DNA from: Curtobacterium oceanosedimentum | Lineage (GTDB): Bacteria; Actinomycetota; Actinomycetes; Actinomycetales; Microbacteriaceae | DNA length: 64,000 nucleotides | Reading direction: 5' to 3' | Assembly (NCBI RefSeq): GCF_020297365.1 | Contig: NZ_JAIXIG010000021.1 | Location: 1 to 64,000, forward strand | Part shown: piece after piece, positions 43,236 to 53,642 of the stretch | Layout of the letters: every line of letters starts with the position of its first letter | How positions within the stretch are numbered: position 1 is the stretch's first letter | Translations under genes and position numbers: made by a program | The notes under the pieces: model-generated | What the model was told of the DNA's origin: nothing | The model's input: the letters and a program-made list of their open reading frames with translations, nothing else | The model's database searches: none

Positions 43236-43964
43236 ATGACCACTCCCGTGCTCGAGGCCCGTGGCCTCGCCAGGACCTACGGCCGTGGCGCGACGCGCTT
43301 CGACGCGCTCAAGGGGGTGTCGCTCGCGGTGCACCAGGGCGAGAGCCTGGCGATCGTCGGCAAGTCCGGCTCCGGCAAGTCGACGCTGATGCACCTGCTC
43401 GCGCTGCTCGACGCGCCGTCGGCGGGTCAGGTGCTGCTCGACGGCACCGACGCGGCCACGCTCGGCGCACGGCAGGTCAACCGCACCCGCAACAGCACCT
43501 TCGGGTTCGTGTTCCAGCAGTTCTTCCTGACGCCGAAGACCTCGGTGCTCGAGAACGTCGTGCTCCCGCTCACGATCGCCGGGGTCCCCCGTGCCGAGCG
43601 GAAGCGCCGGGGGATGGCGGCGCTCGACGCCCTCGGTCTGGCCGACAAGGCGAAGAACGACGCCAACGACCTGTCCGGCGGGCAGAAGCAGCGCGTGGTC
43701 ATCGCCCGGGCACTGGTCGGCGAGCCGAGCGTCATCTTCGCCGACGAGCCGACCGGCAACCTCGACACGAACACCGGGCAGGCGGTCGAGGACCTGCTGT
43801 TCGGCCTGCAGCGCGAGCGGGGGATCACGCTGGTGGTGGTCACCCACGACGACGAGCTCGCCGCGCGCTGCGACCGCAGCGTGCACGTCCGGGACGGCCT
43901 GATCGTCGACGGCTCCGACGACGTGGTCGACGCGTCGGCCACCCACGGAAGGCACTCCGCATGA
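43236..43964 (+). CDS. ABC transporter ATP-binding protein (MacB/LolD type)
   Basis: A 242-residue ATPase: GKSGSGKST (Walker A), FQQFFLTPKTSVLENV (Q loop), LSGGQKQRVVIARAL (signature), IFADEPTGNLDTNT (Walker B) and VTHDDELAARC (H loop). The pattern is that of MacB/LolD ATPases. It starts leaderless after TACGGT and overlaps the permease start by four bases. The pair is probably an efflux or lipoprotein-release type transporter. Confidence 0.92.
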   Translation: MTTPVLEARGLARTYGRGATRFDALKGVSLAVHQGESLAIVGKSGSGKSTLMHLLALLDAPSAGQVLLDGTDAATLGARQVNRTRNSTFGFVFQQFFLTPKTSVLENVVLPLTIAGVPRAERKRRGMAALDALGLADKAKNDANDLSGGQKQRVVIARALVGEPSVIFADEPTGNLDTNTGQAVEDLLFGLQRERGITLVVVTHDDELAARCDRSVHVRDGLIVDGSDDVVDASATHGRHSA

Positions 43965-45238
43965 ACGTCCTCGACCTCCTGCGGGCCGCGGTCGCGAACA
44001 CCTTCCGCTCGAAGCTCCGCACCACCCTGACCGTCATCGCGATCTTCATCGGCGCCTTCACGATCACGCTCACCTCGGCGATCGGCACCGGCGTCAGCAA
44101 CTACATCAACAGCCAGGTCTCGTCGATCGGCGACGACGGGGTGCTCGTCGTCACGAAGGCCGTCGACGGCAGCTCGACCGACAGCGGCCCCGCCGAGTAC
44201 GACCCGGAGGCCTCCGGGCAGAGCGTCGACCGCGGGCCGGCGTCGTTCGCGTACCTGTCGGAGTCCGATGTCGACGCGATCGAGCAGACCGACGGCATCC
44301 GGAGCCTCCGTCCGGCGGTCGCCCTCGCGCCGAAGTACGCCGAGTACCGCGACGAGGGCAAGTACGTCGTCCCGCTGACCGGCAACGCCGGGGAACTCGA
44401 CGCCGACCTGGCCAGCGGCGAGCAACTCGACGACGAGACCGACCGCAACCAGGTGATGCTGCCGACGGACCACCTGGAGAACCTGGGCCTCGGCAGCGCC
44501 TCCGCTGCCGTCGGCAAGGAGCTCACCTTCGCCGTCGACGACTACCAGGGTGAGGAGCACACCCTCACCGCCACGGTCGTCGGCGTGCAGAACGAGTCGC
44601 TGTTCGGCGCCGGCGCCGGGGCGAACGCCGCGCTGACCGACGCCATGCAGGCCGCGCAGGAGACCGGCAAACCGGACTCGATCGCCACCTCGTACGCCAG
44701 CGTCACCGCGACCCTCGACCCCGGTGCCTCGGCGACGACGGTCAAGCAGACCCTGGCCGACGACGGCTTCACCGGCCAGACCATCGAGGACCAGCTCGGC
44801 CAGTTCCAGACCGTGATCGCCGGCATCGTGGGCGTCCTCAACGCCTTCGCCGTCATCGCGCTCGTCGCGGCCGGCTTCGGGATCATCAACACCCTGCTCA
44901 TGAGCGTGCAGGAGCGCACGCGCGAGATCGGCCTGATGAAGGCGATGGGCATGGGCGGCGGGAAGGTCTACACGCTGTTCTCGCTCGAGGCGGTGTTCAT
45001 CGGGTTCCTCGGCAGCGCCATCGGGGCCCTCGCCGCGATCCTGCTCGGCACCGGGATCTCGAACGTGCTGGCGGACACCCTGCTGCAGGACCTGCCGGGG
45101 CTGCAGATCATGCAGTTCGCCCCGGGATCGGTCGCGACGATCATCCTCGTGGTGATGTTCATCGCGTTCCTGGCGGGCACCCTGCCGGCGCGGCGGGCGG
45201 CCCGGCAGAACCCGATCGAGGCGCTCCGGTACGAGTGA
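43961..45238 (+). CDS. MacB-type ABC permease
   Basis: A 425-residue permease with one N-terminal helix (RTTLTVIAIFIGAFTITLTS), a periplasm-side MacB domain (about residues 45-280) and three C-terminal helices with the FtsX core (FGIINTLLMSVQERTREIGLMKAMGM). The last residues, RRAARQNPIEALRYE, match the MacB family end exactly. Coupled to the ATPase by ATGA. No membrane-fusion partner is nearby. Substrate unknown. Confidence 0.92.
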   Translation: MNVLDLLRAAVANTFRSKLRTTLTVIAIFIGAFTITLTSAIGTGVSNYINSQVSSIGDDGVLVVTKAVDGSSTDSGPAEYDPEASGQSVDRGPASFAYLSESDVDAIEQTDGIRSLRPAVALAPKYAEYRDEGKYVVPLTGNAGELDADLASGEQLDDETDRNQVMLPTDHLENLGLGSASAAVGKELTFAVDDYQGEEHTLTATVVGVQNESLFGAGAGANAALTDAMQAAQETGKPDSIATSYASVTATLDPGASATTVKQTLADDGFTGQTIEDQLGQFQTVIAGIVGVLNAFAVIALVAAGFGIINTLLMSVQERTREIGLMKAMGMGGGKVYTLFSLEAVFIGFLGSAIGALAAILLGTGISNVLADTLLQDLPGLQIMQFAPGSVATIILVVMFIAFLAGTLPARRAARQNPIEALRYE

Positions 45239-45271
45239 CGGCGGCGGCGCCGGTGTCGGTGCACGCCGGCG

Positions 45272-46319
<1,048 letters not shown>

Positions 46320-46346
46320 CCGGTACCACGCGCAGTCGCGAGTCCC

Positions 46347-46352
46347 TAGGCT
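46347..46352 (+). promoter_or_regulatory. Leaderless-type -10 (TAGGCT)
   Basis: TAGGCT ends 6 nt before the ATG at 46359. The same hexamer and spacing occur before the 16-codon ORF at 25435. Confidence 0.6.
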
Positions 46353-46358
46353 CGGTGC

Positions 46359-47804
46359 ATGGTTGATGCGGTGGTCGTCGGAGCAGGACCGAACGGGCTC
46401 GCTGCGGCGGTGACGCTCGCCCGGGCCGGCCTGTCGGTCGAGGTCGTCGAGCGGAACGACACGATCGGCGGTGGTGCCCGCACGGCCGAGCTCACCCTGC
46501 CCGGGTTCCTGCACGACGTCTGCTCCGCCGTGCACCCGATGGCACTGCAGTCCGAGTTCTTCCGGCTGTTCCGCATGGAGGAGCGCATCGAGCTCCGCCT
46601 GCCCGAGGTGCAGTACGGCCACCCGCTCGACGGCGGCCGTGCGGGCATCGCGTACCAGGACATCGACCGCACCGCCGAGGGGCTCGGCGTGGACGGGGCG
46701 GCCTTCCGCCACCTGATGGCACCGCTGTCCCGGCACGCCGACCAGGTCGCCGACTTCGCGACCGACGCCCTGCTGCACGTCCCGCGCCATCCGCTCACCG
46801 TCCTGCAGTTCGGCCTGCGCGCCCTGGAGCAGGGCAGCAGCGCGTGGAACCTGCGCTTCCGCGGGGACACCGCGCCGGCGATGGTGTCCGGTGTCGCCGC
46901 GCACTCGATCCAGCACCTGCCCTCGCTGTCCACCGCCGCCGCGGCGCTCTCGCTCGGCTCGTACGCGCACGCCCGCGGGTGGCCGGTGCCGATCGGCGGC
47001 AGCCAGGCGATCGTCGACGCGCTCGCCGCCGACCTCGTCGCGCACGGCGGTCGCATCGTCACCGGGCACGAGGTCCGGTCGCTCGGTGACCTGACCCCCG
47101 CCAAGGCGGTGCTGTTCGACACGAGCGTGCCCGGCATGCTGCAGATCGCGGGGGAGCAGATCCCCACGCCCAAGCGCGGGGCACTCCGACGCTTCCGGTT
47201 CGGCAACGCGGCGGCCAAGGTCGACTTCGCGCTGTCCGACGCGGTGCCGTGGACGAACGACGACCTGCGCCGGGCCGGGACGGTGCACATCGGTGGCACG
47301 CGCGCCGAGATCGCCGATGCCGAACGCGCCGTCGCGCAGGGGCAGCACGCCGAGCGTCCGTACGTCCTCGGGGCCGAGCCGACGGTGGTGGACCCGTCGC
47401 GCGCACCAGAGGGCAAGCACGTGTTCTGGGCCTACGCGCACGTCCCCGCCGGGTCGGACGTCGACCCGACCGAGGTCGTCACGCGGCAGATCGAGCGCTT
47501 CGCGCCCGGGTTCCGCGACACCGTCCTGGCGTCGAGCTCCCGCACCGCCGTGCAGATGGGCGAGTACAACCCGAACTACGTCGGTGGCGACATCGCCGCC
47601 GGCGCCGCGAGCTTCTGGCAGCTCGTCAAGCGCCCCGTCCTGTCGAGCGACCCGTGGCGGATGGGCGGCGGCATGTACCTGTGCTCCGAGTCCTCCGCGC
47701 CCGGCCCCGGTGTGCACGGCATGGCCGGCTGGCACGCCGCGAAGAGCGCCCTGCGGCACACCTTCGGCTTGCCGGAGGACGTCGACCTCACCCCGGAAGG
47801 CTGA
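46359..47804 (+). CDS. Phytoene desaturase-like FAD oxidoreductase
   Basis: A 481-residue FAD-dependent amine-oxidase/CrtI-fold protein. VVVGAGPNGLAAAVTLARAG is the Rossmann FAD loop, with VEVVERNDTIGGGARTAELTLPGF following. GGSQAIVDALAADLVAHGGRIVTG lies mid-chain, and the end has GMYLCSESSAPGPGVHGMAGWHAAKSAL, the second FAD contact. It resembles pyridine-nucleotide-disulphide-like CrtI relatives (PYROXD2-like); no carotenoid genes are near, so substrate is open. Leaderless after TAGGCT. The SRPBCC gene follows by 5 nt. Confidence 0.88.
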   Translation: MVDAVVVGAGPNGLAAAVTLARAGLSVEVVERNDTIGGGARTAELTLPGFLHDVCSAVHPMALQSEFFRLFRMEERIELRLPEVQYGHPLDGGRAGIAYQDIDRTAEGLGVDGAAFRHLMAPLSRHADQVADFATDALLHVPRHPLTVLQFGLRALEQGSSAWNLRFRGDTAPAMVSGVAAHSIQHLPSLSTAAAALSLGSYAHARGWPVPIGGSQAIVDALAADLVAHGGRIVTGHEVRSLGDLTPAKAVLFDTSVPGMLQIAGEQIPTPKRGALRRFRFGNAAAKVDFALSDAVPWTNDDLRRAGTVHIGGTRAEIADAERAVAQGQHAERPYVLGAEPTVVDPSRAPEGKHVFWAYAHVPAGSDVDPTEVVTRQIERFAPGFRDTVLASSSRTAVQMGEYNPNYVGGDIAAGAASFWQLVKRPVLSSDPWRMGGGMYLCSESSAPGPGVHGMAGWHAAKSALRHTFGLPEDVDLTPEG

Positions 47805-47809
47805 TCACC

Positions 47810-48253
47810 ATGGCGAAGAACGTCCGCATCTTCCACTGCTCCCCCGAGGCCGTCTTCGACGTCCTCCGCGACGGCTGGCTCTACCCGACGTGGGTGGTCG
47901 GTGCCTCGCGGATGCGTGGTGCGGACCCGGGATGGCCGGCCGTGGGCACCCGGATCCACCACTCGTTCGGCGTCTGGCCGTTCGTCATCAACGACACCAC
48001 GACCGTCCTGGAGCGTGACGAGCCCCGGCGGCTGGTCATCCAGGCGCGTGGGTGGCCGGTCGGTGAGGCCCGGGTCGAGGTCGAGGTCGAACCGCACCCG
48101 CGCGGCTGCCGCGTGACCCTGCGGGAGAACCCGGTCGAGGGCCCCGGATCGCTCGTCCCCGGCTTCATCGCGCAGCCGGGCATCTGGTTCCGCAACCGCG
48201 AGAGCATCCGCCGGCTCAGCTGGGTCGCGGCCGGGCGCGCGGCGAACGCCTGA
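47810..48253 (+). CDS. SRPBCC family protein
   Basis: A 147-residue START/Bet v1-like protein. SPEAVFDVLRDGWLYPTWVVGASRMR and DTTTVLERDEPRRLVIQARGWPVGEARVEVEV are the usual beta-grip strands lining a hydrophobic pocket. It probably binds a small lipophilic ligand. GGAAGG lies in the end of the oxidoreductase gene, 5 nt upstream, so the two form an operon and may act on the same compound. Confidence 0.83.
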   Translation: MAKNVRIFHCSPEAVFDVLRDGWLYPTWVVGASRMRGADPGWPAVGTRIHHSFGVWPFVINDTTTVLERDEPRRLVIQARGWPVGEARVEVEVEPHPRGCRVTLRENPVEGPGSLVPGFIAQPGIWFRNRESIRRLSWVAAGRAANA

Positions 48254-48266
48254 GACGTCCCCACGA

Positions 48267-48319
48267 GACGGCCGGGAGGCCCGTGGCGGCGCCGCCACGT
48301 CCCTCCCGTCACGGCCGTC
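48267..48319. terminator. GGGAGGC/CCTCCC palindrome terminator
   Basis: GACGGCCGGGAGG at 48267 pairs with CCTCCCG and CGGCCGTC ending at 48319, with the GGCGGC/GCCGCC core between. It serves the convergent SRPBCC and shikimate dehydrogenase-like genes. Confidence 0.6.
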
Positions 48320-48386
48320 GTGCCGCTGGCGCGTCACGCCGGAACCGGCGGGTGGGGCCCACCTCCCGGCCGACACCGGGTCCCGG

Positions 48387-49205
48387 CTACTCGGCGCGCG
48401 AGAAGGCGCTGGCGCGCGCCACCTGGTCGTCCGTCAGCGCGACACCCGTGTAGCGCTCGAACTGACGGGCCGCCTGCAGGGCGATGACCTCGGCGCCGGT
48501 GACGACGTGCTTGCCGGCGTCTCGGCCCGCCCGCACGAGCGGGGTCTCGGACGGGAACGCGACCACGTCGAAGACGGTGTGCGCGGCCTCGATCCGTTCC
48601 GGCGTGAAGGCGAGCGCGTCCTGCCGGTCGCCGCGCATGCCGAGCGGCGTGACGTTCACGACGACGTCGGTCTCCCCCGCCTCGCGTTCCTCGGCGACCC
48701 ACCCGTAGCCGTACTGCTCGGCGAGCGCCGGACCGGTCTGCTCGTTGCGGGCGACCACCGTCAGCTGCTCGAAGCCCGCGCCCCGGAACGCCGCGGTGAC
48801 CGCCTTCGCCATCCCGCCGGAACCGCGGAGCAGCACGCGGGACGACGGGTCGACGCCGTGCGAGCCGAGCAGCGCGGCGACCGCCTCGTAGTCGGTGTTC
48901 GACGCCGTGAGCACCCCGTCGTCGTTCACGACCGCGTTGACGGACTGGATCGCCGCCGCCGACTCCTCGATGTGGTCGACGAGCGGGATGATCGCCTCCT
49001 TGAACGGCATCGACACGGAACAGCCGCGGATGCCGAGCGCGCGGATGCCGGTGACGGCGCCGGGCAGGTCGGTCGTCGTGAACGCCTTGTACAGGAAGTT
49101 GAGACCGAGCTCGTCGTACAGGAAGTTGTGGAACCGGGTGCCGATGTTGCTCGGGCGGGCGGCCAGTGACATGCAGACCTGCATGTCCTTGTTCAGGATG
49201 GGCAT
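48387..49205 (-). CDS. Shikimate 5-dehydrogenase-like protein
   Basis: A 272-residue AroE/YdiB-type oxidoreductase. GCSVSMPFKEAIIPLVD contains the catalytic Lys (usually VTxPxK). TASNTDYEAV supplies the substrate-binding Asn and Asp. LLRGSGGMAKAVTAAF is the NADP loop and VVARNEQTG the phosphate clamp. The substitution SxSMPFK and isolation from other aro genes fit the shikimate/quinate-like paralogues. Begins MPILNKDMQVCMSLAARPSN. GGGAG lies 9 nt before the ATG. Confidence 0.85.
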   Translation of the reverse strand: MPILNKDMQVCMSLAARPSNIGTRFHNFLYDELGLNFLYKAFTTTDLPGAVTGIRALGIRGCSVSMPFKEAIIPLVDHIEESAAAIQSVNAVVNDDGVLTASNTDYEAVAALLGSHGVDPSSRVLLRGSGGMAKAVTAAFRGAGFEQLTVVARNEQTGPALAEQYGYGWVAEEREAGETDVVVNVTPLGMRGDRQDALAFTPERIEAAHTVFDVVAFPSETPLVRAGRDAGKHVVTGAEVIALQAARQFERYTGVALTDDQVARASAFSRAE

Positions 49206-49298
49206 GGCGACAGTCTCCCACTGCCGCGTTCCCCGCGGGTGTGCGGATGGAGCGGTCCACGCGGACCAGTCTTGGAGCGCGGGGTAGCGTCGGACGTG

Positions 49299-50225
49299 AT
49301 GACTGCCATCCCGGAGACCATGCGCGCTGTCCGATTCGACGAGTGGGGCGACCGCTCCGTGCTGCACGTCGCCGAGGTGCCCGTGCCCGAGGTGACGCCC
49401 GGCCGGGTGCTCGTCCGGGTCCGCGCTGCCGGCATCAACCCCGGTGAGTCCGCCATCCGCCAGGGTCTGGTCGGCGGCGACGTGCCGTCGGGGCAGGGCA
49501 CGGACTTCGCGGGCATCGTCGTGGCCGTCGGGCCCGAGGTCGACGGGGTCGACGAGGGCGAAGAGGTCATCGGGTGGTCGTGGGACCGTGCGAGCCACGC
49601 CGAGTACGTCTCGGTGCCGGCCGGCCAGGTGGTGCAGAAGCCGCGCCTGCTCGACTGGACCGTCGCGGGCGGGCTCGACGTGATCGCCACCACTGCGGCC
49701 GCGGCAGTCCGGGCCGTCGACCCGCGCGTCGGTGAGACCGTCGTGGTCTCCGGTGCCGCCGGTGGCGTGGGCGGCTTCGTCACGCAGATGCTGACGAACG
49801 AGGGCATCGACGTGATCGCGATCGCGTCCGAGGCGAACCACGAGTGGCTCCGCTCCAAGCACGCCCGACCCGTCGCGTACGGCGAGGGGCTGCAGGAGCG
49901 CATCGCCGAACTCGCGACGAACGGCGTCGACGCCGTGATCGACACGTACGGGCCGGAGTACGTCCGGCTCGGGATCGCCCTGGGTGTGCCCGCCGACCGC
50001 ATCGAGACGATCATCGCGTTCGACGAGGCGGCCGAGGTCGGGGCGAAGGCCTCCGGCAGCGCCGACACGGCCGACCCCGAGATCCTCGGCGCGCTCGCCA
50101 TGCAGGTCGCCAGCGGCGCGATCGAGGTGCCGATCGCCGCCACCTACCCGCTCGAGCGCGTGCAGGATGCCTACGAGGAGCTCGAGCAGCGGCACACGCG
50201 CGGCAAGATCGTGCTCGTCCCCTGA
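49299..50225 (+). CDS. NADPH:quinone oxidoreductase-like (MDR superfamily)
   Basis: A 308-residue zinc-less medium-chain dehydrogenase. AAGINPGESAIRQG and GTDFAGIVVAVGPEVDG make the GroES-like part, VSGAAGGVGGFVTQM the NADPH loop, and LERVQDAYEELEQRHTRGKIVL the family end. It is likely to reduce quinones or enones. The start is uncertain between GTG at 49296 and ATG at 49299, both just after TAGCGT (49285-49290). Confidence 0.88.
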   Translation: MTAIPETMRAVRFDEWGDRSVLHVAEVPVPEVTPGRVLVRVRAAGINPGESAIRQGLVGGDVPSGQGTDFAGIVVAVGPEVDGVDEGEEVIGWSWDRASHAEYVSVPAGQVVQKPRLLDWTVAGGLDVIATTAAAAVRAVDPRVGETVVVSGAAGGVGGFVTQMLTNEGIDVIAIASEANHEWLRSKHARPVAYGEGLQERIAELATNGVDAVIDTYGPEYVRLGIALGVPADRIETIIAFDEAAEVGAKASGSADTADPEILGALAMQVASGAIEVPIAATYPLERVQDAYEELEQRHTRGKIVLVP

Positions 50226-50264
50226 CCGATCGGCAGCGCTGAGGCCCGACCCGTCCAGACGGGT

Positions 50265-50270
50265 TAGTGT
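50265..50270 (+). promoter_or_regulatory. Leaderless-type -10 (TAGTGT)
   Basis: TAGTGT ends 6 nt before the GTG at 50277; no Shine-Dalgarno is present. Confidence 0.6.
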
Positions 50271-50276
50271 GGCCGC

Positions 50277-51683
50277 GTGCCGGTCTCCGTCTTCGATCTG
50301 TTCAGCATCGGTGTCGGCCCCTCGAGCTCGCACACGGTCGGGCCGATGCGGGCTGGTGCCGAGTTCGCCGCGCTCGTCCGCGGCCTGCCGGTCGACACCG
50401 TGGTCGTCGACCTGTACGGCTCGCTCGCCTCGACCGGGCAGGGGCACGGCACCCTCGGTGCGGTCGTCGCCGGACTCATGGGGTCCCACCCCGAGACGGT
50501 GGACCCCGACGCGATGGCCACTGCGCTCGACGCCCTGCAGCGTGACGGTGTGCTGCAGCTCGACGGCGGCGCCCGCGTGCCCTTCCGCCTGACCGACATC
50601 GTCCTGCACCCCCTGACGATGCTGCCGCGGCACCCGAACGCCATGCGGCTGCGCGCCCGTGACGCCGCCGGGATGGATCTGGCCGACGAGACCTACTACT
50701 CGATCGGCGGTGGGTTCATCACGCGGGACGAGGCCACCGAACCCGCGGTGGACGCGCCCTCCGCCGTCGCCGGTGCCGCGATCCCGGTCGACGACGCGGT
50801 GCCGTTCCCGTTCTCGAGCGGCGCCGAGCTGCTCGCCGCCTGCACGGGCTCGGGTCTGCCGATCAGCGGCGTCGCGCTCGCCAACGAGGCCGTCCACCGT
50901 CCGGAGTCCGAGGTCCGGTCGGGCCTGCTCGGCATCCACGCCGTGATGGAGTCCTGCGTCGAGCGCTCCGTCCGGCGCGACGGCTGCCTGCCCGGCGGGC
51001 TCGACGTCCGACGGCGGGCCGCGACCTGGCACGAGCAGCTCACGCGCGAGGACCCCGACCACGACCCGCTGTTCGCGATGGAGTGGGTGAACCTGGTCGC
51101 CATGGCCGTCAACGAGGAGAACGCCACCGGTGGGCGGGTCGTCACCGCACCGACGAACGGGGCCGCCGGCATCATCCCCGCGGTCGTGTACTACGCGCTC
51201 ACCTACGTGCCGGCGGTCGCCGGGGCGTCCTCGGCGGAGCGTGACGACGCCGTCGTGCGGTTCCTGCTGACGGCGGGGGCGATCGGCTCGATCTACAAGG
51301 AACGCGCCTCGATCTCCGGAGCCGAGGTCGGGTGCCAGGGCGAGGTCGGATCCGCGGCGTCGATGGCCGCGGCCGGCCTGGCCGAGGTGCTCGGCGGCAC
51401 CCCCGAGCAGGTCGAGAACGCCGCCGAGATCGCGATGGAGCACAACCTCGGGTTGACGTGCGACCCGATCGGTGGCCTGGTGCAGATCCCGTGCATCGAA
51501 CGCAACGCGATCGCCGCGAACAAGGCGATCAACGCCGCGCGGATGGCCCTGCGGGGCGACGGGGTGCACCACGTGTCGCTCGACCAGGTCGTCGAGACGA
51601 TGCGGCAGACCGGGGCCGACATGTCGTCGAAGTACAAGGAGACCGCGATGGGCGGGCTCGCGGTGAACGTCCCGCTCTGCTGA
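50277..51683 (+). CDS. sdaA: L-serine ammonia-lyase, single chain
   Basis: A 468-residue iron-sulphur L-serine dehydratase converting serine to pyruvate and ammonia. [23 protein letters not shown] is the invariant N terminus of the beta domain. [24 protein letters not shown] and [17 protein letters not shown] belong to the alpha domain. Cysteines for the 4Fe-4S cluster lie in GCQGE, LTCDPI and IPCIERN. GTG start, leaderless after TAGTGT. It is monocistronic. Confidence 0.95.
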   Translation: MPVSVFDLFSIGVGPSSSHTVGPMRAGAEFAALVRGLPVDTVVVDLYGSLASTGQGHGTLGAVVAGLMGSHPETVDPDAMATALDALQRDGVLQLDGGARVPFRLTDIVLHPLTMLPRHPNAMRLRARDAAGMDLADETYYSIGGGFITRDEATEPAVDAPSAVAGAAIPVDDAVPFPFSSGAELLAACTGSGLPISGVALANEAVHRPESEVRSGLLGIHAVMESCVERSVRRDGCLPGGLDVRRRAATWHEQLTREDPDHDPLFAMEWVNLVAMAVNEENATGGRVVTAPTNGAAGIIPAVVYYALTYVPAVAGASSAERDDAVVRFLLTAGAIGSIYKERASISGAEVGCQGEVGSAASMAAAGLAEVLGGTPEQVENAAEIAMEHNLGLTCDPIGGLVQIPCIERNAIAANKAINAARMALRGDGVHHVSLDQVVETMRQTGADMSSKYKETAMGGLAVNVPLC

Positions 51684-51700
51684 GGCCTTCGGGCTCGGCG

Positions 51701-51790
51701 CCGCAGCAGTCGGCGCGGGCGCGGGCGTGCGTGCTGCCTGTGCCGTCGCCGCAGCAGTCGGCGCGGGCGTGCGTGCTGCCCGTGCCGTCG
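51701..51790 (+). repeat. 48/42-bp tandem direct repeat
   Basis: A unit beginning CCGCAGCAGTCGGCGCGGGC occupies 51701-51748 and again 51749-51790 (one GCGGGC lost), with a partial third copy after it. It fills most of the gap between convergent sdaA and the aldolase gene, where a terminator would be expected. Confidence 0.75.
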
Positions 51791-51810
51791 CCGCAGCCGC
51801 GCCGTCGGTG

Positions 51811-52647
51811 TCAGCCGTGCAGGAGCGTCAGGAGGCGTGCCGTCTCCGAGGCCACGGCGTCCCGCCCGGCCCCCACGTACTTGCGCGGGTCGACGACGTC
51901 CGGACGCTCGTCGAGCACGGAGCGCAGCGCCTGGGTGAACAGGCCGTTCAGGTGCGTCGAGATGTTGATCTTCGTCATCCCGGCCCGGACCGCGCCGCGC
52001 AGTTCGTCGTCGGACAACCCGGACGACCCGTGCAGCACGAGCGGCACGGGCACCGCGGCCCGCAGGCGCTCGACGAGGGCACGGTCCACCGCGGCCTCGC
52101 GCGTCTGCATGGCGTGCGAGGTCCCGACGGCGACGGCCAGCGCGTCGACCCCGGTGTCCGCCACGAATGCCGCGGCGTCGGTCGGGTCGGTCCGCACGCC
52201 GGGCGCGTGCACGCCGTCCTTGCCGCCGACCTCGCCGAGCTCCGCCTCGATCGCGATCCCCGCGTCGTGGCACCGCTCGGCGAGCGCGCGCGTGGCGGCC
52301 ACGTTGGCGGCGAAGTCCAGGTGGGAGCCGTCGTACATGACCGAGTCGACGCCCAGGTCGATGCCCGCGGCGACGAGGTCCGGGTCCTCGATGTGGTCGA
52401 GGTGCACGAGGACGTCGACGTCGGCGGCCCGGGCCACGGCCTGGGTCGCGGTCGTGATGGGCGCGAGTCCGCCGTGGTAGCGGACGCAGTTCTCGCTGAT
52501 CTGCAGGACGACCGGCAGGCCCGCCGACTCGGCGCCGGCGACGATGGCCTCGGCGTGCTCGAGCAGGACGACGTTGAAGGCGCCGACCCCGCGGTGGGCG
52601 GTGCGGGCGGTGTCGAGCAGACCCGTGAGGGCGAGGTCGGTGATCAT
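51811..52647 (-). CDS. Class II fructose/tagatose-bisphosphate aldolase (KbaY/GatY-like)
   Basis: A 278-residue zinc aldolase splitting ketose 1,6-bisphosphate into DHAP and glyceraldehyde 3-phosphate. VHLDHIEDPD supplies zinc His and catalytic Asp, SVMYDGSHLDF is the GatY/KbaY-like active site, IEAELGEVGGKDGVH and LVLHGSSGLSDDELRGAVRAGMTKINISTHLN hold further zinc and phosphate ligands. The ATG overlaps the kinase stop (ATGA). As last gene of the amino-sugar operon, tagatose-bisphosphate is the likely substrate. Confidence 0.88.
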   Translation of the reverse strand: MITDLALTGLLDTARTAHRGVGAFNVVLLEHAEAIVAGAESAGLPVVLQISENCVRYHGGLAPITTATQAVARAADVDVLVHLDHIEDPDLVAAGIDLGVDSVMYDGSHLDFAANVAATRALAERCHDAGIAIEAELGEVGGKDGVHAPGVRTDPTDAAAFVADTGVDALAVAVGTSHAMQTREAAVDRALVERLRAAVPVPLVLHGSSGLSDDELRGAVRAGMTKINISTHLNGLFTQALRSVLDERPDVVDPRKYVGAGRDAVASETARLLTLLHG

Positions 52648-53642
52648 GCGGGGGTCCTCGTTCGGTCGGAGGTGGGGGCGGGTGGTCCGGACAGGAAGCG
52701 GTGCACGTCGGCCGGGTCGACCTCGCCGGCCACCGGCTGCAGGACGGCGGCGGCACCGTGCGCGGCGGCGGACCGGAGGGCGCGGAGCAGGGTGGCGTCG
52801 TCGAGGGGTGTGCCGCCGTCGCGCGCCGTGTCGTCCTGCTCGTGGAGCGCCGTGTCGTCCTCGTCGGTCACGAGGGCGCGGACGAGCCCGGCGGTCGCCG
52901 CGTCTCCCGCTCCAGTCGGGTTGCCGGAGACGCCCGGGACCGCGGGGACCTCGAGCACGTGCTCCGCGGTGTGGGCGGCGATGCCGTCCGATCCCCGCGA
53001 GACCACGACGACGGCCGCTCCGAGAGCGAGCAGGTGCAGCGCGCCCGTCCGCTCGTCGTCGGTGCCGGTGGCGGCGAGCAGTTCCTCGCGGTTCGGCTTG
53101 CAGACGGTGACGCCGGCGACCGCGGCCGCCAGGAGCGCCGGGCCGGAGCAGTCGACCACCGTGCGGACGCCGCGCGCACGGGCGGCCGTCACCCAGCGCG
53201 CGACCACGGCGGGATCGGTGCCGCCCGGCAGCGAACCGGACACGACGAGCACGTCGGCGCCGTCGAGCAGCTCGTCGACGGCCGCGGCGACCGCGTCCCA
53301 CTCGAGGGGGCTGAGCGCGGGTCCGGGTTCGCCGAACATCGTCGGGTGGGCCGCGTCGTCGACCACCGTGACCGTCGTCCGGGTCTCCCCCGCGACGGCG
53401 ACGTCGGTGTGTGCGAGCCCGAGGGCGCCGAGCGCCTCCGCGATCCACCGGCCCGCGGTGCCCCCGAGCGGCAGGACGGCTCGGGTCGGGACGTCGAGGG
53501 CGTCAAGGACCCGACCGACGTTCAGCCCCTTGCCGCCCGGGCGCCGCTGCACCTCGAGCACGCGCTGGGTCTCGCCGATGCGCTGCTCGGCGACCCGGTA
53601 GGTCACGTCGACCGCGGGGTTCGGGGTGACGACGAGGATCAC
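52644..53642 (-). CDS. PfkB-family sugar-phosphate kinase (LacC/FruK type)
   Basis: A 332-residue ribokinase-fold kinase. VVTPNPAVDVTYRV, RRPGGKGLNVGRVL (substrate), VSGSLPGG and NPTGAGDAATAGLV (GAGD, catalytic Asp) define the LacC/FruK group of tagatose-6-phosphate and fructose-1-phosphate kinases. The linker ALVTDEDDTALHEQDDTARDGG is an unusual acidic insert. The GTG overlaps the NagA stop, fixing the start. Tagatose-6-phosphate is inferred from neighbours. Confidence 0.88.
   Translation of the reverse strand: MILVVTPNPAVDVTYRVAEQRIGETQRVLEVQRRPGGKGLNVGRVLDALDVPTRAVLPLGGTAGRWIAEALGALGLAHTDVAVAGETRTTVTVVDDAAHPTMFGEPGPALSPLEWDAVAAAVDELLDGADVLVVSGSLPGGTDPAVVARWVTAARARGVRTVVDCSGPALLAAAVAGVTVCKPNREELLAATGTDDERTGALHLLALGAAVVVVSRGSDGIAAHTAEHVLEVPAVPGVSGNPTGAGDAATAGLVRALVTDEDDTALHEQDDTARDGGTPLDDATLLRALRSAAAHGAAAVLQPVAGEVDPADVHRFLSGPPAPTSDRTRTPA

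Noticed and set aside
41700-43955. 751-residue minus-strand open frame opposite the osmoprotectant and MacB-type genes
   Set aside because: It spans two real operons and a terminator palindrome and has shadow-type composition.
46359-47804. Carotenoid biosynthesis gene crtI
   Set aside because: It has the fold, but no crtB, crtE or cyclase is nearby and the partner is an SRPBCC protein, so a carotenoid role is not supported.
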